Assembly (NCBI GenBank): GCA_013397695.1 | Contig: VYZI01000203.1 | Coordinates: forward strand, 597,497 to 661,496 | DNA from: Centropus unirufus | Taxonomy: Eukaryota; Chordata; Aves; Cuculiformes; Centropidae | DNA: 64,000 bases | Direction: 5' to 3' | Shown here: positions 24,696 through 37,300 of the stretch, piece after piece | Position numbering within the stretch: the first letter of the stretch is position 1 | Layout of the letters: each line of letters opens with the position of its first letter | Translations under genes and position numbers: made by a program | Notes under the pieces: model-generated | Database searches by the model: none | What the model was told of the DNA's origin: nothing | What the model saw: the letters and a program-made list of their open reading frames with translations, nothing else

Positions 24696-26469
24696 CCCAC
24701 AGAAGGCTTCCTGGTGAGGCAAAAGGCATTAAAGACAGCTGAACATCCTCACGATTCTCTAAGCAGAGGAGCTTAGGAGAGGCAGGGGTCAGGCAGGTGG
24801 TCACTGCTGGTTAGCAAAGGGCTTTAAAGCAGAAAACAGGAGAAGCCTTAACAATATTGCACTTGGAGACACCAAGAACTCCCGGCAGCCCTTTCCTCAT
24901 TCCATCCGTGCCACACAAAGAGAAATAAAGCAGGATGCACCTCCTTTTATCCAAGGCAGGCCAATGCAGGCACAATGCAAAGAGGTTTCTCAAAATGGTC
25001 TCCTCCTGTTTGCAGAGTAAAGAGATTTTTATAACCCAGGGACAGTGAACAGATCTGTGTTTGTGTGCTTGAGCCAAAGAACCGACCCTAGACGCTATCT
25101 ATAACAAGGGCTGCCAAGCACCATTCAAAGCCTATCAGCTCCCGCAGCCAAGATGCGCTGGCTGGGCCCACCATGTCATAACCAGGCCCTTCGGAATTGG
25201 CTTGAATAACTCTCTTGATAGACAAGAGCAGGAGAAGGAAAAGCATAAACTGCCCCACAGTTTGGCCCGAAACAGCAATAGATCCGTAGCCTTATTATGC
25301 AAAACACAGCAGAGAAAAATTATGTCAAAGGGGAAGAAAATTGTTTTCATTTGTGCCAGCATCATTCAATAAAAGCAGCTTTTGCCTTCCCTGCAGCAGT
25401 CACTTTGTTGTTGAGCTGTGTTTTGCCTCTTTCCCTGACCCCTTATCCCACATTTTGCTGTGCATAAACACTTGGAAAAGAAAGTCCAGCCACCATCCTT
25501 CAGCGCCCCCCCATCCCCTCCCAGTGTCCCATTCACAGACCTCGCTGCTCCCTGGGCAGCTCATGGGCCGCCTGGTGAGAATGAAGCCATGCTCTGCTGT
25601 GCTGGACAAGGTGTCTTCCCCCAGGTGTTCTCTCTGCTGGGGACACTTGGGGGACCTGGAGAACTTGTGCTGTAGAGAGTTAGAGGAAACGAACGCAAGA
25701 AAACTAAGGGGAACACCCTTTGCTGCGGAGTTAAATGTAACTGCTTAACAAACAGCCCACGTTTAATTCTCAGAGCTGGATCTGACTGACTCAGAATGGT
25801 TTCCGCTGGAAAAGACCTCTAAGAGAGTGTTCAAACCATCATATTCTTTCATGGGGCTCAGGCAGAAGGAAACATCCCATTTTCCTCAGCAGCAACTTTC
25901 CCCAATTGCATGAATGCTCACCTGAATTTCTTATTTTTCCCCTTATACCTTTCAAACCATATACAAAACCCAGATGCTTAAACACATTTTATCAGCACCC
26001 GCCTCATTCTGGCTAGCCGAAAAGAACATCAGGTTGCACGATAAACACTTCAGAGCACTACCTGTCAGTGAAGAGCAGAATTAACTGAACTGCAGAGACC
26101 TATATTTAGGATTGGGGGTAGATATATATGGACAGGTCCATAATCCGTGCAGGTCTAGTGAATGCATCCCATCAGTATTGAGTAGGTGAGAGCTGTCTGT
26201 GTAGCCTTTCCTTTCTCTTCTCAGCTGGCAACAGATGGACAGGCTGCAGAGTTACTCTAGTCTTACTTCGACACAAACTGACTAAAACCAAAGCTATTTT
26301 TAGGGGCTGTTATAGTAGGTGCTGGTTTCTGCAGTACCAGCTGACTTGCTTTTCCCCCAGTTTTATCAGTTTAGTCCTTGGATTCAGAAAACCTTGTCCA
26401 GTCTACACAGTGTCAATACTTTTCCTCATGGTCCCAATGTCTGTAAGTCCTGCAGTTTCAGGAATTTCC
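24696..26469. other. Non-coding stretch
   Basis: Apart from the CR1 tail remnant at 25791, nothing is recognised. The 135-codon frame at 25341-25748 lies in C-rich sequence without domain signatures. Confidence 0.45.
25791..25842 (-). mobile_element. CR1 3' tail remnant
   Basis: TCAGAATGGTTTCCGCTGG followed by AAAAGACCTCTAAGAGAGTG matches the antisense extreme 3' UTR of an older CR1 subfamily. Only about 50 bp survive. Confidence 0.65.
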
Positions 26470-26783
26470 AGTACTGAAAGGGGCAGCAGAAAAGCTGGGA
26501 AGGGGCTCTTAATCAGGGAGTGCAGGGGAGGAGGATGAGGAAGAGTTTGAAGCTGCAAGTGGGGAGATTGAGATGAGATTTTTGCAAAGAAATGTTTTCC
26601 TGTGAGTGTGGGGAGGCCCTGGCCCAGGTTGCCCAGAGCAGTGGTGACTGCCCCATCCCTGGAGGTGTTCAAGGCCAGGTTGGATGGGGCTTGGAGCCCC
26701 CTGATGCACTGGGAGGTGAACCTGACCGTGGTAGAATTGGATGGGCTTTAAGGCACCTTCTGACCCAAACCATTCTGCTATTA
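26470..26783 (+). mobile_element. CR1 LINE 3' fragment, plus strand
   Basis: Read in the sense direction: AGTACTGAAAGGGGC, GGGAGATTGAGATGAGAT, GGGGAGGCCCTGGCCCAGG, GAGGTGTTCAAGGCCAGGTT, then GGGCTTTAAGGCACCTTCTG and CCCAAACCATTCTG at the 3' end. About 314 bp, 5'-truncated, and the longest plus-strand CR1 in the window. Its CACCTTCTGACCC form matches the GGTCAGAAGG subfamily of 24341 and 43521, but the sequence beyond its 3' end is not the shared segment. Confidence 0.94.
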
Positions 26784-29700
26784 ACAACTGCTATCACCGC
26801 TATGGAAACAGGAACTTTGGTAATTATCAAGCTAATAGAGACCCTGGGTGTCTCAGCAGGAGCAGATCAAGTGTTACACTGGCACTTTCAAGACAGAGGC
26901 CCGCCTAAAAGCAGCTGGAGACCCACATCCTGCATGCCAAGGCAAGGCTGATGCATGGGGCTGCCCAGACACCAGGTGACCCTGGCAAACACCTTCACCC
27001 AGGTAAGATTCAGCCAACCAATGATGGCTCGTGGTGAGCCCACTGGCAGCCCAGCACCAGAGTCCAGTTCTCACTCATACGCTTGCCAACTGTCTTAGAT
27101 GCACTCTGCATTTCCCAGATGATGCTTCAACAGGCCCAGCCCTTGCTTCCCCAATCCCCAGAGTCATTCCAGCTTTTCATATCCCTCTTGGAGCTGTTCT
27201 TCCAAACCCTTCTGTCCCAGACAATTTCAATGATGATTTAGTGATCTAGAACAGCTCTGGTCTAGCCCCAAAACTCAGACCACTGCTGATCACGGGGCCA
27301 CTTCCTGGGATTAGCCAGATCCACACAAAAGTGCAGGCACTTTTTCTGTTGAGCCCCTGGCTTTGTTCTCCTAAAGCGACAGCACAGGACAGGGCATCCC
27401 TGGGCATCAGGAGCTCCCTTCTACAGGGCTGCAACCCAACATCTGCCCACCAACCATTCTATGTTTGCACAACTTATAGCCTAAAAATGGCATAAGATGA
27501 AGCACAAAGAAAAGAGAGAACTGGAATAAGGCATGTACAAACACACATAGAGGAAAAGAGAAACTCTGGGTCAGAGGAAAAAACTAAGAAAATCAATAAT
27601 CACCATGTCAGCACAACCCTTTCTGCAAGGATGAACGTTCAGTGACCTTAATGGCACTTAAAACGTGTGTGCACCGTCTCTGTCACTGATTCAATGTTCA
27701 AAAGCTTGAAATCTTGTTTTCTTTTTGTGTTTAAGTCCTACGAGAGGAAGGGCAGATTGAACTTCTCCTTACCCTGACCGCAGTACGTAATTCATCAAAA
27801 ATAATGACTCCTTTTCCCTTTTAACTGCTTTGGAAGTTCTTTATATCATGTCACAATGAACACAAAAAGAGACTTACAAAAAACAACACTGATGAAATTC
27901 ACCACGAGGCAAAAGTAATAAAGCCCAAATCAAAGGGAAATTATCTCACTATGTAACTTTACGCCCATAGTAGTGGTGGTGGTGGATGCAGTTTTGGGTG
28001 AATTTTGTTTGGTTTGGGAGGGGTGAGAGCTGGGGGTTATTTTCCCTGTGATTTGGATTGGTTACTGCCTTGGTTGGGTTCATTTATTTTCCTGTTTTTT
28101 TTGCTGTATGTCAGTCTTTAAGAGCCACTTTGATTATTGTTTGCTGGGGAGGGGTGAAGCTGGATGATTGCATTTGCATTTCTTGCACTGCAAGGAAGCG
28201 CCTCGGTGCAAAGACAACAACCTCGAGCCGCATCTCCTGGATTCATCCCAGCATAATAAGGATCACATCCCACCCAGATTGTTCAAAGGTAATAGAGATG
28301 CCTGCCAAGCATCTTGAGATCAGATCACGCTATTCCCTGCAACACCGACAGCTAAAAATATTCCAGCAGAAAAATTCAAGTTTTTCGTTTAAAGCTAGAG
28401 CAAAAATATGCACTCTCCTCTTATGCTTTTTTACTGAACATAGAAATGTCAAAAGAGAGATCTTCCAGAAACTCAGTCTGCTTAAACTTCCCCAGCCCTA
28501 TAATTCTGCTTCCTGTGAGGAGTTAGTTGTGGGGTGCCGTTTGGTGCCATTTCCCAGAAAAATACAGTTGTCTGTCTTCTCCAGGAGAAGTTTTTAAGCA
28601 TATTCTTTAGAAACGAAACATGGAATTCTCATTCGTTAAAGAAACCAGACCCTAAACAGATCAAAGGAAAGTGATGTACTGTAAATGCCTTAAAACAAGT
28701 CTCTAAAGTAGATTAAGGTCACATCCTGTTTCTAAAGGTGCAGACCAGGCCAATAAAACTAACTAATTTACCAAACTATCAACAGTATCAATCACTCCCA
28801 TTAGTGGATGGTCTTTAAGGTCCCTTCCGACCCAAACCATTCTGTGCACTGGGCATCAACCATTGCTGCAATCTGTTTTCTACCCTCGCAGGTGAAAGTT
28901 CCAAGTGTCTTCAGGGTTGTAACCTCAGCTCATTTAAGGACATGGACACAGCCAAAGGGAGACCAGAAACAGATTCTCCAGTAGGAGAAATTAAAAGAAC
29001 ACTTCAATTAGTTCAAAATTACAAGTAGCTTAGAATTTTGCCCCAGAAGGCTGCTAGGAGACAGGGCATGCCCATGGCTGGACAGGCTTCCCAGTTGCAC
29101 TGCACTCACTAAGTGGCTCCGGGCAAGTTCCAGTTAACTCCTTTACTCTGGGTTCTGAATCCTTGGAAGAGATTAATGCAGTCTTTTTTTTGAGACTGTA
29201 AACTATTATAATTCAACCAGTGGTTGCGATAAGGTGGTCCGATATATTGGAAGCACAAGGAGGGGGGAATACCTGCAGAAAATTATTGTAGCTTTTGTCT
29301 CTGTCGCTGTTTTCTTCCACACATCTCTTGTAGAGATGGTGGCAGCAGGGCGAGGTGCACAGCTACTTACATTAAATGGATACAGCCATCAATCACCTGG
29401 TTTGATGAAACTAGAGTGACATTTCTAATCAGCACAGCGTAAGTGCATTATTAACAGAGACTGGATTGCCTCTAAAGCTTGGCAAGGGATTATAATGCTC
29501 TCCAGAATTAGGATGGCAAACACTGGGCTGTGGAGACTCCAGGAGATGGGGTTGTGATAGGGTCAGTGCAGCAGCTCTAGGACAACTCCCTGCCCAGCAT
29601 CTGTCAAAGGTCGCTCTTCCAGAAGAGAGATGAAAAATAAACAGATTTTCATGTTTTTCAGAAATATTCAACACATATTACTTTTGCGTAGTGAATTACA

Positions 29701-30366
29701 TAATGGAAATTGGAGGTAATTAGCACAGCAAGACCTTCTCTATGCTACATGCATTAGAGCAATAACAACAGCACCTCTGTTTTGGACTTTGGGGAAAGCA
29801 AGGTCAGCTCAGCTCTTTGCCAAGTCATATCTTAGAATTCTGCAATTGCTCTTCAGGTGAAGTAAGTACAATGCTTTGCTATCATATCATGCTGCAAGTT
29901 ATAAAAATAGACCTTCCCCTACTCCACCACACCTGGAGGCAGCAGTGGCACGTAACACTCAGTTTGTGCAAAGCAAAGTCAGCTTTGAATATATTAGTGA
30001 ATATTAAACCCAAAAATACATCGATTTTGAGGAAGGAAAGAACACACTATTTCCCAAGTTATGAAGGATGCTGAAGATGCTTTCTCTCTCCTTCCTACAT
30101 CTCTACCATTTCCCTTACACTTGTTGTCCCTCTCTTTAGTCACTCAAGGCATCAGCACAGTTCATTCTTCCATCAAGCAGACATGGACTCAACTTCAGAT
30201 TTCCTTGGTTCTACCCCAAAGGCCACAGCCCAGCAGAGCAGAAGGTAAATCCTTGCCCCTCTGAGGGTGGTAGCAGCATTGAAGAGACTGACGCCAAAGT
30301 CTTTCTCAGTTCCATGCTCACTCATTAATTCCATTTAGCGAAGTCCTCTCTCTCATCTTTATTTCA
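26784..30366. other. Non-coding stretch, short GTG repeat
   Basis: A short GTG/GGT triplet run lies at about 27969-27984. A 179-codon plus-strand frame (28058-28597) begins in T-rich sequence, has no recognised domain and is regarded as chance. A CR1 tail remnant is at 28801. Confidence 0.45.
28801..28846 (+). mobile_element. CR1 3' tail remnant, plus strand
   Basis: GGATGGTCTTTAAGGTCCC followed by TTCCGACCCAAACCATTCTG is the sense-strand CR1 3' terminus. Only about 45 bp remain, so this is either a very short insertion or the surviving end of an older one. Confidence 0.75.
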
Positions 30367-30370
30367 CTGA

Positions 30371-30455
30371 ACGGTTTGGGTTGGAAGGGACCCTAAAGCC
30401 CATCCAGTTCCAACTCCTCTGCCATGGACAGGGACACCTCCCACTCAGTCAGGGT
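30371..30455 (-). mobile_element. Short CR1 3' fragment
   Basis: CGGTTTGGGTTGGAAGGGAC opens the antisense 3' UTR, followed by CAGGGACACCTCCCACTCAG. Similarity stops at about 30455. Minus strand, roughly 85 bp. Confidence 0.88.
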
Positions 30456-33299
30456 ACTGAGGGGTCTCCCATTTGAGCTCTTCCCAGGGGTCAGGACCTG
30501 ACACACTTGAGAGCAGGGGATGCAGCTGGAGGTTCTGTACAACTGCACGAGCTGTCAGACGTGGGAAGGACGCATCTTTTTCCCAGGCCCGACTACACTG
30601 CAGGCCAAAGATGTGACCAGCTGATGTAATTTGAAGACCCTGAAGTAAAGCTTCTCACTGCTGCTGCTCCCCGAGGCTCATGAATTTTTGTGGTTTTTTT
30701 TTTTTAAGATCAAAATAGTGACATTTTACCAAATTACACACCTATCAGGCTGCCTTGGCAAGTTTTCCTCTCCACCCAGAGGTGCAGAGATGATCACCCA
30801 TAGTTCCCAGAGCAGCTCAAACCCCACAGCTGCGAATCGCAGAGCTTTGCCCTTCTCTTGGGACTGGATTCCTTTCGTGTGCAATTTTGCAGAGAACAGT
30901 TTGCTTGCAAATCCTCTCCATACACCAGCGTGTATTTTATTTACTACAGAGACAGATTTTGATCTGCCCACTTATTGTAACTTTAAAAACCATCAGCCCC
31001 AGCTGGACATCAGAGTCTTCTGCCAAGATAGTTGCACACTGGCCTCTCATGTTCCCTAATTGGGGAGGCACAGCTATCCCTATTAACCTCATTATTCTGC
31101 TCAGGAGGGATTTCATCCACATCCTTTTCTTAAAAGACTGCTGTATAGCACATTGTGTTCCTTATTCCCAATGCAGTTACTGAAAACCAACTTGGAGTTT
31201 CCCGTAATAAGGAAGTCTCTTTTCATTTCTCCTCCAGTTTAACAACCTGCTTTGATTTATACCAGATTCCCCCAGCAATTCCATTTTCCATCCTGCCTGC
31301 TCCCCCACTACTGCTGGACTGGGCTGGAGGGATTATTCCGTTTACACCAGAAGTCAAATAACAAAACAGGTTTAATGTGAAGTCCCATAAATATGTGTCC
31401 TCTGCTTGAAGACCAAGTCAACAAAGAAAGAGAAATGGCCTGGCAGGATGGGATGAAGAAGCTGAAGGTTAGAAGAGCCCTGCACGTCTCCACTCCATGC
31501 TGGTGTGGTCCTCCTAGGTCCCACAGCCGTGGGGTGGACTGCACCACTGGAAATCACTTACAAACCTACTTATAACAAAAACAAAACACAGCGACTGCTT
31601 TGTCAAACCTGCCCTGCTAGTGAAACCCGTGCTTTTTTGCCTTTCTACCACAGCTACAAACTGTCCTCTATCTGCCCAAACATAAAGAAACTTCATTATA
31701 AATGAAGCTAAAGCCCACAAACAAGATAGCACGCAGATACAGAAAAAACAAGATGGCAAGAAAGCAAATCCTACAAGCCACCGGTTATTCACATCTTCCT
31801 GTATTTATTTCCTCTGGAAGACATTTTCTGCCAAAAAGTAATCATGAAAACAAATGTACAACCCAAAGAGCCCAGATGCATCAGTTGTGTTTCTCTGGGA
31901 GATTTCTTGGTTGAATCTCAAAAATAAGTATTACTCTGCTATAATGACTCTGCAGAACAGAACTGCCCTTTGAATTCATTGGAATTCCTTATCCTTTGAT
32001 ATCCTGCAGTCCGATCAAGCGCTGATAAAGCTGTATAACGTCCACTGCCGCAATACCCTCCACTGCCTCCTTACAGCATCAGGGTAATTTCAGAAATAAA
32101 CCCACACTGATCTGGGTACTTCACAGGATCTGTGAGCTTCATTAGGAGCTGCCGTTTGGGAGCACAACAGTATTATCCTCATTTTACAGATGGAAAATGG
32201 CAGCAAAGGGATACTTGCCACAGCCATATTGTAAGTTCTTAAGTATATTAAAATTTAACCTGCCTCTGAGCTAGACCACAGCACATCAGCGAGGTACATT
32301 TTGTGCTGGAGAAGAGGAAGGTGGGGGCAGACCTTTCTGAAAGGCTTCTGCTTCGAGCTATGAGCCCATCTGTGTAAGAGATTGCCAGGAATGCTCCTGC
32401 ATACGTCAATAAAGGCAACAAATACCCAACCCTTGTGCTGACTACACACCTACTGAGTCCTTACCAGGGTTGGGAAAAGAGCAGGAGATTTTTTGCACCC
32501 TAAACCTGCACATTTCTTAAAAACAAAAGGCAAAGACTGTGGTCCAGATGCAACATCTTAAAGGGAAAATAGCTACAGTTGTGTGGAAAAGGATGGCAGT
32601 TTGAGAGACATCTGTTTTTTGAATATAAAAAGTATCTTTATTCCTGCTTTAAAGTGTTCATAAAACCTTAAGGATCCATGAGAGGCCAGAATAAATGCAA
32701 CAGACCTTTCTATAGCTTGTGCAGAAGGAGTTTTTAAAGTGCTTTTTTAATTATTAAAGTAATGAAAGCAGCATATTTATCACTGCAACAGCATCTTTCC
32801 ACCACAAGGAGGTTTTGGGGGATGCAGCCAAGGGCCATTTTAGGAGCCCTACAAGTGAAGAGAAAGTAAAGGAATTCCAAGGGAAATCAGCTCATTATTT
32901 TGAGCAATCTAAAAGGGTCCCTTAAAGGGTGGGTTCAGGGCAGGAAGGGACCCATGTTAGAAACCACAAGAACATGATACTTCTCTCCAAACAACAGGAG
33001 CCTTGAGAAACCAGCCTGGGCAGAAATCACTGTCACCACCTTCTGGCCCTGGCAAAAACCTGGCAAAACATCTGGGTGAGACTGGAGGAACACAGAGTAG
33101 GGTCGATGCTAAACAAATCTCCAAACTGCACACTTGGGGCTGATGGATTTCCACTCACAGCCCACTGTTCCCATAAAAGCAGAGGGGAAAACACACCTGG
33201 GTTTCTCACCAGTCCACCTGGTTTTTCCACAGTTCCCCCACAGGATCACAACTCACTTGCAATAGCACGCAACTGAGCAAAAGGAATGCAGCAAGGTTC
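30456..33299. other. Non-coding stretch with a T12 run
   Basis: T12 lies at 30694-30705. GGATTATTCCGTTTACACCAG near 31330 resembles the old repeat motif also seen near 11.7 kb. No gene is supported. Confidence 0.4.
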
Positions 33300-33360
33300 A
33301 GAGGAGGGGGAAGTTTGTGAAAGTGAAAAAGGGGAAATTGAGATGAGATCTTAAAGAAAT
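33300..33360 (+). mobile_element. Internal CR1 fragment, plus strand, 3' end missing
   Basis: GAGGAGGGGGAAGTTTGTGA followed by GGGGAAATTGAGATGAGATC and TTAAAGAAAT matches the sense CR1 at about 26525-26590. Unlike all other copies it lacks the downstream 3' UTR and octamer. It gives way at 33361 to a 14 bp AT palindrome (33361-33374). A deletion or later rearrangement probably removed the 3' part. Confidence 0.6.
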
Positions 33361-34242
33361 TAAATTTAAATTTACAAGACAGGAGAAAAAAAAACAAAAC
33401 AGATCCAGAATGACACAGATTTCCCAAACAGACAACAAATAAAAAATTTAAACACAATTCCCCGAAATGCAAATTGTTCCTGGACAGATAGAAAAGGAGG
33501 GGGTGAGGACTCACAGCCCAGAACACAAGACACAGTAAAGCACTTCTCCACTCCAAAGGAAAATGCTTTCTGAAAAGGTTTCATTGAACCCATTTGCGGA
33601 TAATGTAAGTTACAGCTTCCAAATGAATTTGGCATAAATATTTCACATGATGCTACAGCAAGCTTTGTGCAAAGAGCCTAGAAAATGGGGGGTGTTATTT
33701 GCCAACATTCTGGAAGAATCAATCTCAATCGATCTGTTCCCAGAGTGGCAGTGGCTGCACCGCTCCCCTGTGCCTGGCACTGATGCACTCACTGCTGCTG
33801 CTGTTTCAGCTGAGCGGTTGAACTGGCCAGAAGGAATGGGCTTTTATTTTTTGGTTGCACAAGGAGCAAACAGCAGTCACTTTTTGCATATCATTGAAGG
33901 GAACATGCCTACATTTTGTAGAACATTAAGTGCCAGAGAGGCTTTTGAAGTATTAATAACTGGGGACTTGAGCTGAAGCACTACTGACAAATCTCAGGAC
34001 CGTAAGGAATGAGGCCATGCATTTTATTTATTTCCTAGGATGTTATTTATCCAAGAGACCCATAAAGCCCCAGTCAGGATCTATCTGACTCACCCTCCTC
34101 TGTGTACTGGTGTCCTCTCTGAGATGGCTCAAGACCCCCTCCCATTATGTTTATTATCATAACAACTGGAGGCTGCAACCAAGATCGTTCCCATTGTGCT
34201 TCATACAGGCTCCAAGAAACAAGCCCTCATGCTCACGTCATT
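33361..34242. other. Non-coding stretch with a 109-codon frame
   Basis: The frame at 33647-33976 begins with a true ATG and looks moderately protein-like, but no domain, splice signal or repeat similarity was recognised. Treated as unproven. Confidence 0.35.
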
Positions 34243-34381
34243 ATCACAGAATGGTTTGAGTCAGAAAGAACCACAAAGCCACCCAGTTCCAATGCCCTGC
34301 CATGGGCAGGGACACCTCCCACTGGATCAGGAGCCCAGAGCCCCATCCAACCTGGCCTTCAACACCTCCAGGGATGGGAGG
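34243..34381 (-). mobile_element. CR1 LINE 3' fragment
   Basis: ATCACAGAATGGTTTGAG, then GGGCAGGGACACCTCCCACTGG (34304 on) and CCATCCAACCTGGCCTTCAA in antisense. About 140 bp, ending abruptly after CCAGGGATGGG. Confidence 0.92.
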
Positions 34382-37300
34382 TGTACGAGGTTTAACTCAA
34401 TAAATCACCTATTTCAGTGTTAACAGCCCAGCATTCTGATACAGGCTCCGATGTTAGGAGAATCACCAAGAAACCAAGTGTTCTCTGAGATCATCTCCAC
34501 TGGGCTGGACAGGGTCACACACACCATACAAACACATAGTGATGAATTCCTTGTGCTGCCATAGAGTCAGAGCTGGATCACAAATCAATAAGAGCCAGGA
34601 CAAAAGTGACAGGAGTCCTTCAATTCTCACTCTTGTATTTCCTAGAGCACACCTCCCTCCAAGCCTTTATTAAAGGTAATTGCTGAAACAAGGACAGCTA
34701 TTTTTACATTCCAATTTGCCTTGGCAAGTGTCTAAACAAAGAAACAGGAACAAAAGGAACCTGCTTTCAGCTGATCATAATGCCATTAAAATAAAAGTTT
34801 ACGTTCTTTAAACATGTCAATGCCCATCTTTAACTCCAAAACAATGTGGTTGGGCAAGGAAAGACGAGGAGTGCATTAGCAGGAGTGGAGGTGGAAGCCA
34901 GGTGCATTGACAGGAGTGGAAGAGGCAGGAAGCCAACAAGCACAGAGGCTTTGACTTGGCTGAGTGGGATGTGATTTGTCATACTCGGATGCATTGTTTT
35001 CTTATGGGAACAAGGGAAAGCTTCAAGGGTGTTTTTAATTCTAACAGGACAAAAGAAGAGATTCAATCACCACAAACCAGGAGTTGCAGCTAAACTCACC
35101 ACACAGCTTGGGCTTCAAATAGGACTTTCTTCTGGACTTCTTTCTGCTTTTCTACCTGTCCATTACACAGCAAAAAGAAGAACGTTCCTTCCCAACAGAT
35201 AACTGCATCCCAAGGGCTTTAGAAAAGAGCGAGGCATGATTAACTACTGGAAACAACTCAGCGAAGAACGTGGCCGACTTGTCCTCCGTGGAGTCTCTAA
35301 ATCACTGCCTGCATCAGAGATTTTCTGGATGGGGCACAAAACACTGTCCTGATGCCATAATTGGCGAGCGCTGCATTATGCTGGCTGTCAGATGAGATGA
35401 GCTTGTAGCTCATTCTGGCCCCAAAAATCTCAGACTCCCACAGACTCCGTGGCATCATTTCCCAAAATGTTCATGCTAAAATTAGGAAAAGTGGTATTCT
35501 GATACAAATTCACCCTCAAGGCAGGCTAATTTCAGCAACTGTAGCTACTTACTAGGGAAACATTTTTGGGCTGGAAATCTTAGGGGATTCCAAGTGTCTT
35601 GCACAGTTTGCTATTGCACAGGCAAGAAACACAGACTTGTCCTTTCAATTTTATCAGTGGATGTTACAAATGATAGCAAGGGTGAGAGCTGTGGCAGGGA
35701 GACAGTTCAAACTGCTGCAATTTTGGAGGTACTGGGCTTCTTGTTATGCCCTTGCTAGAGACTTCGGTTTACTCCTTTCCCAGCTAAACCACCCTCACCA
35801 AGCTACAATCAGGCATTCCACAGCTCATTTGAATTGCCTCCTCAATAGCAACAAAACAAAAGAAATAAACCCAAGACTGACAAAATAGAAACCACCTCAA
35901 TGTTGAGCACCTTTCCCTGGCAACAAGCTCATTTGCTTCTCTTCTCATTTATTAAAAACTTTGTTTTCATCACAGCACCACATTTCGAAGGGAAAATAAA
36001 AGGCTTTTGGTCATGCTGCCGAGTTCTGCTGCTGCCCACAGGTTCTGCATATGCAAAGAAGTGAGAAATAGCCTATAGGTATTGTAATTCATAGCACCAA
36101 AGAGTCCCTCCAGCATAGCTGTAGTCCCACCAGGTCTTGTAGCAGCTCTCAGGGCTCACAAAACTCAAGCACATAAGGATTGTACCAATAAAGCACAAGC
36201 CTGGCTTGGGCTTCACACTGCAGTAGTGCAAAGCTGCCATACCCAGCAGCAACACCCGGACAACAGTGGCTGCAGGACACGCACCACCTTCCCCAGGCCT
36301 TGGGTCTGTCAGGGCATCACCCTTGGAGCCACCCAGAAAACAGCAGCCCCCGCATCCCAGAGGGAGGGCAGCAGCCCCAGAACACAGCGGTACCCACACA
36401 GGCTCCCTGACCCATGGCTCAGTCCAGGCACATGACAGAAGGAGCACAGCTTGTTTCCAAGATTCCAGTGTGGAACTGGTTGCTCTCTCAATTAAGCCAA
36501 TTTCCTTTTCTGTCCCTAAAGTGAACAAGTTCGATGGGATGAAATAAAAAAACACCAACATGGAGCATCCAGCAGACATTTCCATCTATAACACACCTCT
36601 TTCATTCTGTGTCTGCCTCGTTAAGGAAGCTTCAATGAAATCTTTTCAAAAACACAGCACAAACACAATGAAGTGATTGCAGTTTGTAAAGAGCTGGGAT
36701 GCAATTAGCATATGAACATCAAAATGTTTCTGCAGTCTCCATTAGCCGAGTGTTGTCTGCATCTTTAGTTTCTCTTTTTTCTCCAATCTTGTTTCAATTC
36801 CTACACCCGAATTAAAGGCCCAGATAATCAACAGCTGGAAAAGTGTGGAAGGGAGCAGTCCCAAGCAGGACAAGCTCGTGCTGGATTATACGAGTTACTG
36901 GTCACCACTTCACTGCGCCAAGGTTCACTACAATCCTCCTCTTCCTGTCTCAGCTCAGACTTCCAAATTTTGTGGCCAGATCATGTGAGGACCAAACACT
37001 GATACCGAGTATTTACAACTGCAGTGCAGAACATGAACATCCCACAGACAAATAAACGCATCTGCGCTAACACAATCCTAGTCAGAGCAACAAGGACATT
37101 CCAGCACCTCAGCTCTGGGGTATGTTCTTCTCCTCATGTATTTAGGGTTTCTAAAGCAATATTATTCCCAAGCTCCTGTTGATGTACCACATGCACAGGT
37201 TACACGGGAGCTCTTTGAAAGAGGCAAAGAATCAGGACACTGTGATTTAACACCATTGAAACCAGTGCTCAAACCCTGGAGCGAAGAGTATGGCTCGAGG

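Noticed and set aside
28058..28597. 179-codon plus-strand frame
   Set aside because: No recognised domain and no splice or repeat context. Frames of this size are expected a few times by chance in 64 kb read in six frames.
33647..33976. 109-codon frame with a true ATG and fairly protein-like composition
   Set aside because: Considered as a possible exon, but no splice sites or similarity could be shown. It would need conservation data to be called.
36073..36585. 170-codon minus-strand frame with hydrophobic stretches
   Set aside because: Hydrophobic runs are irregular and not convincing membrane segments. No family recognised.
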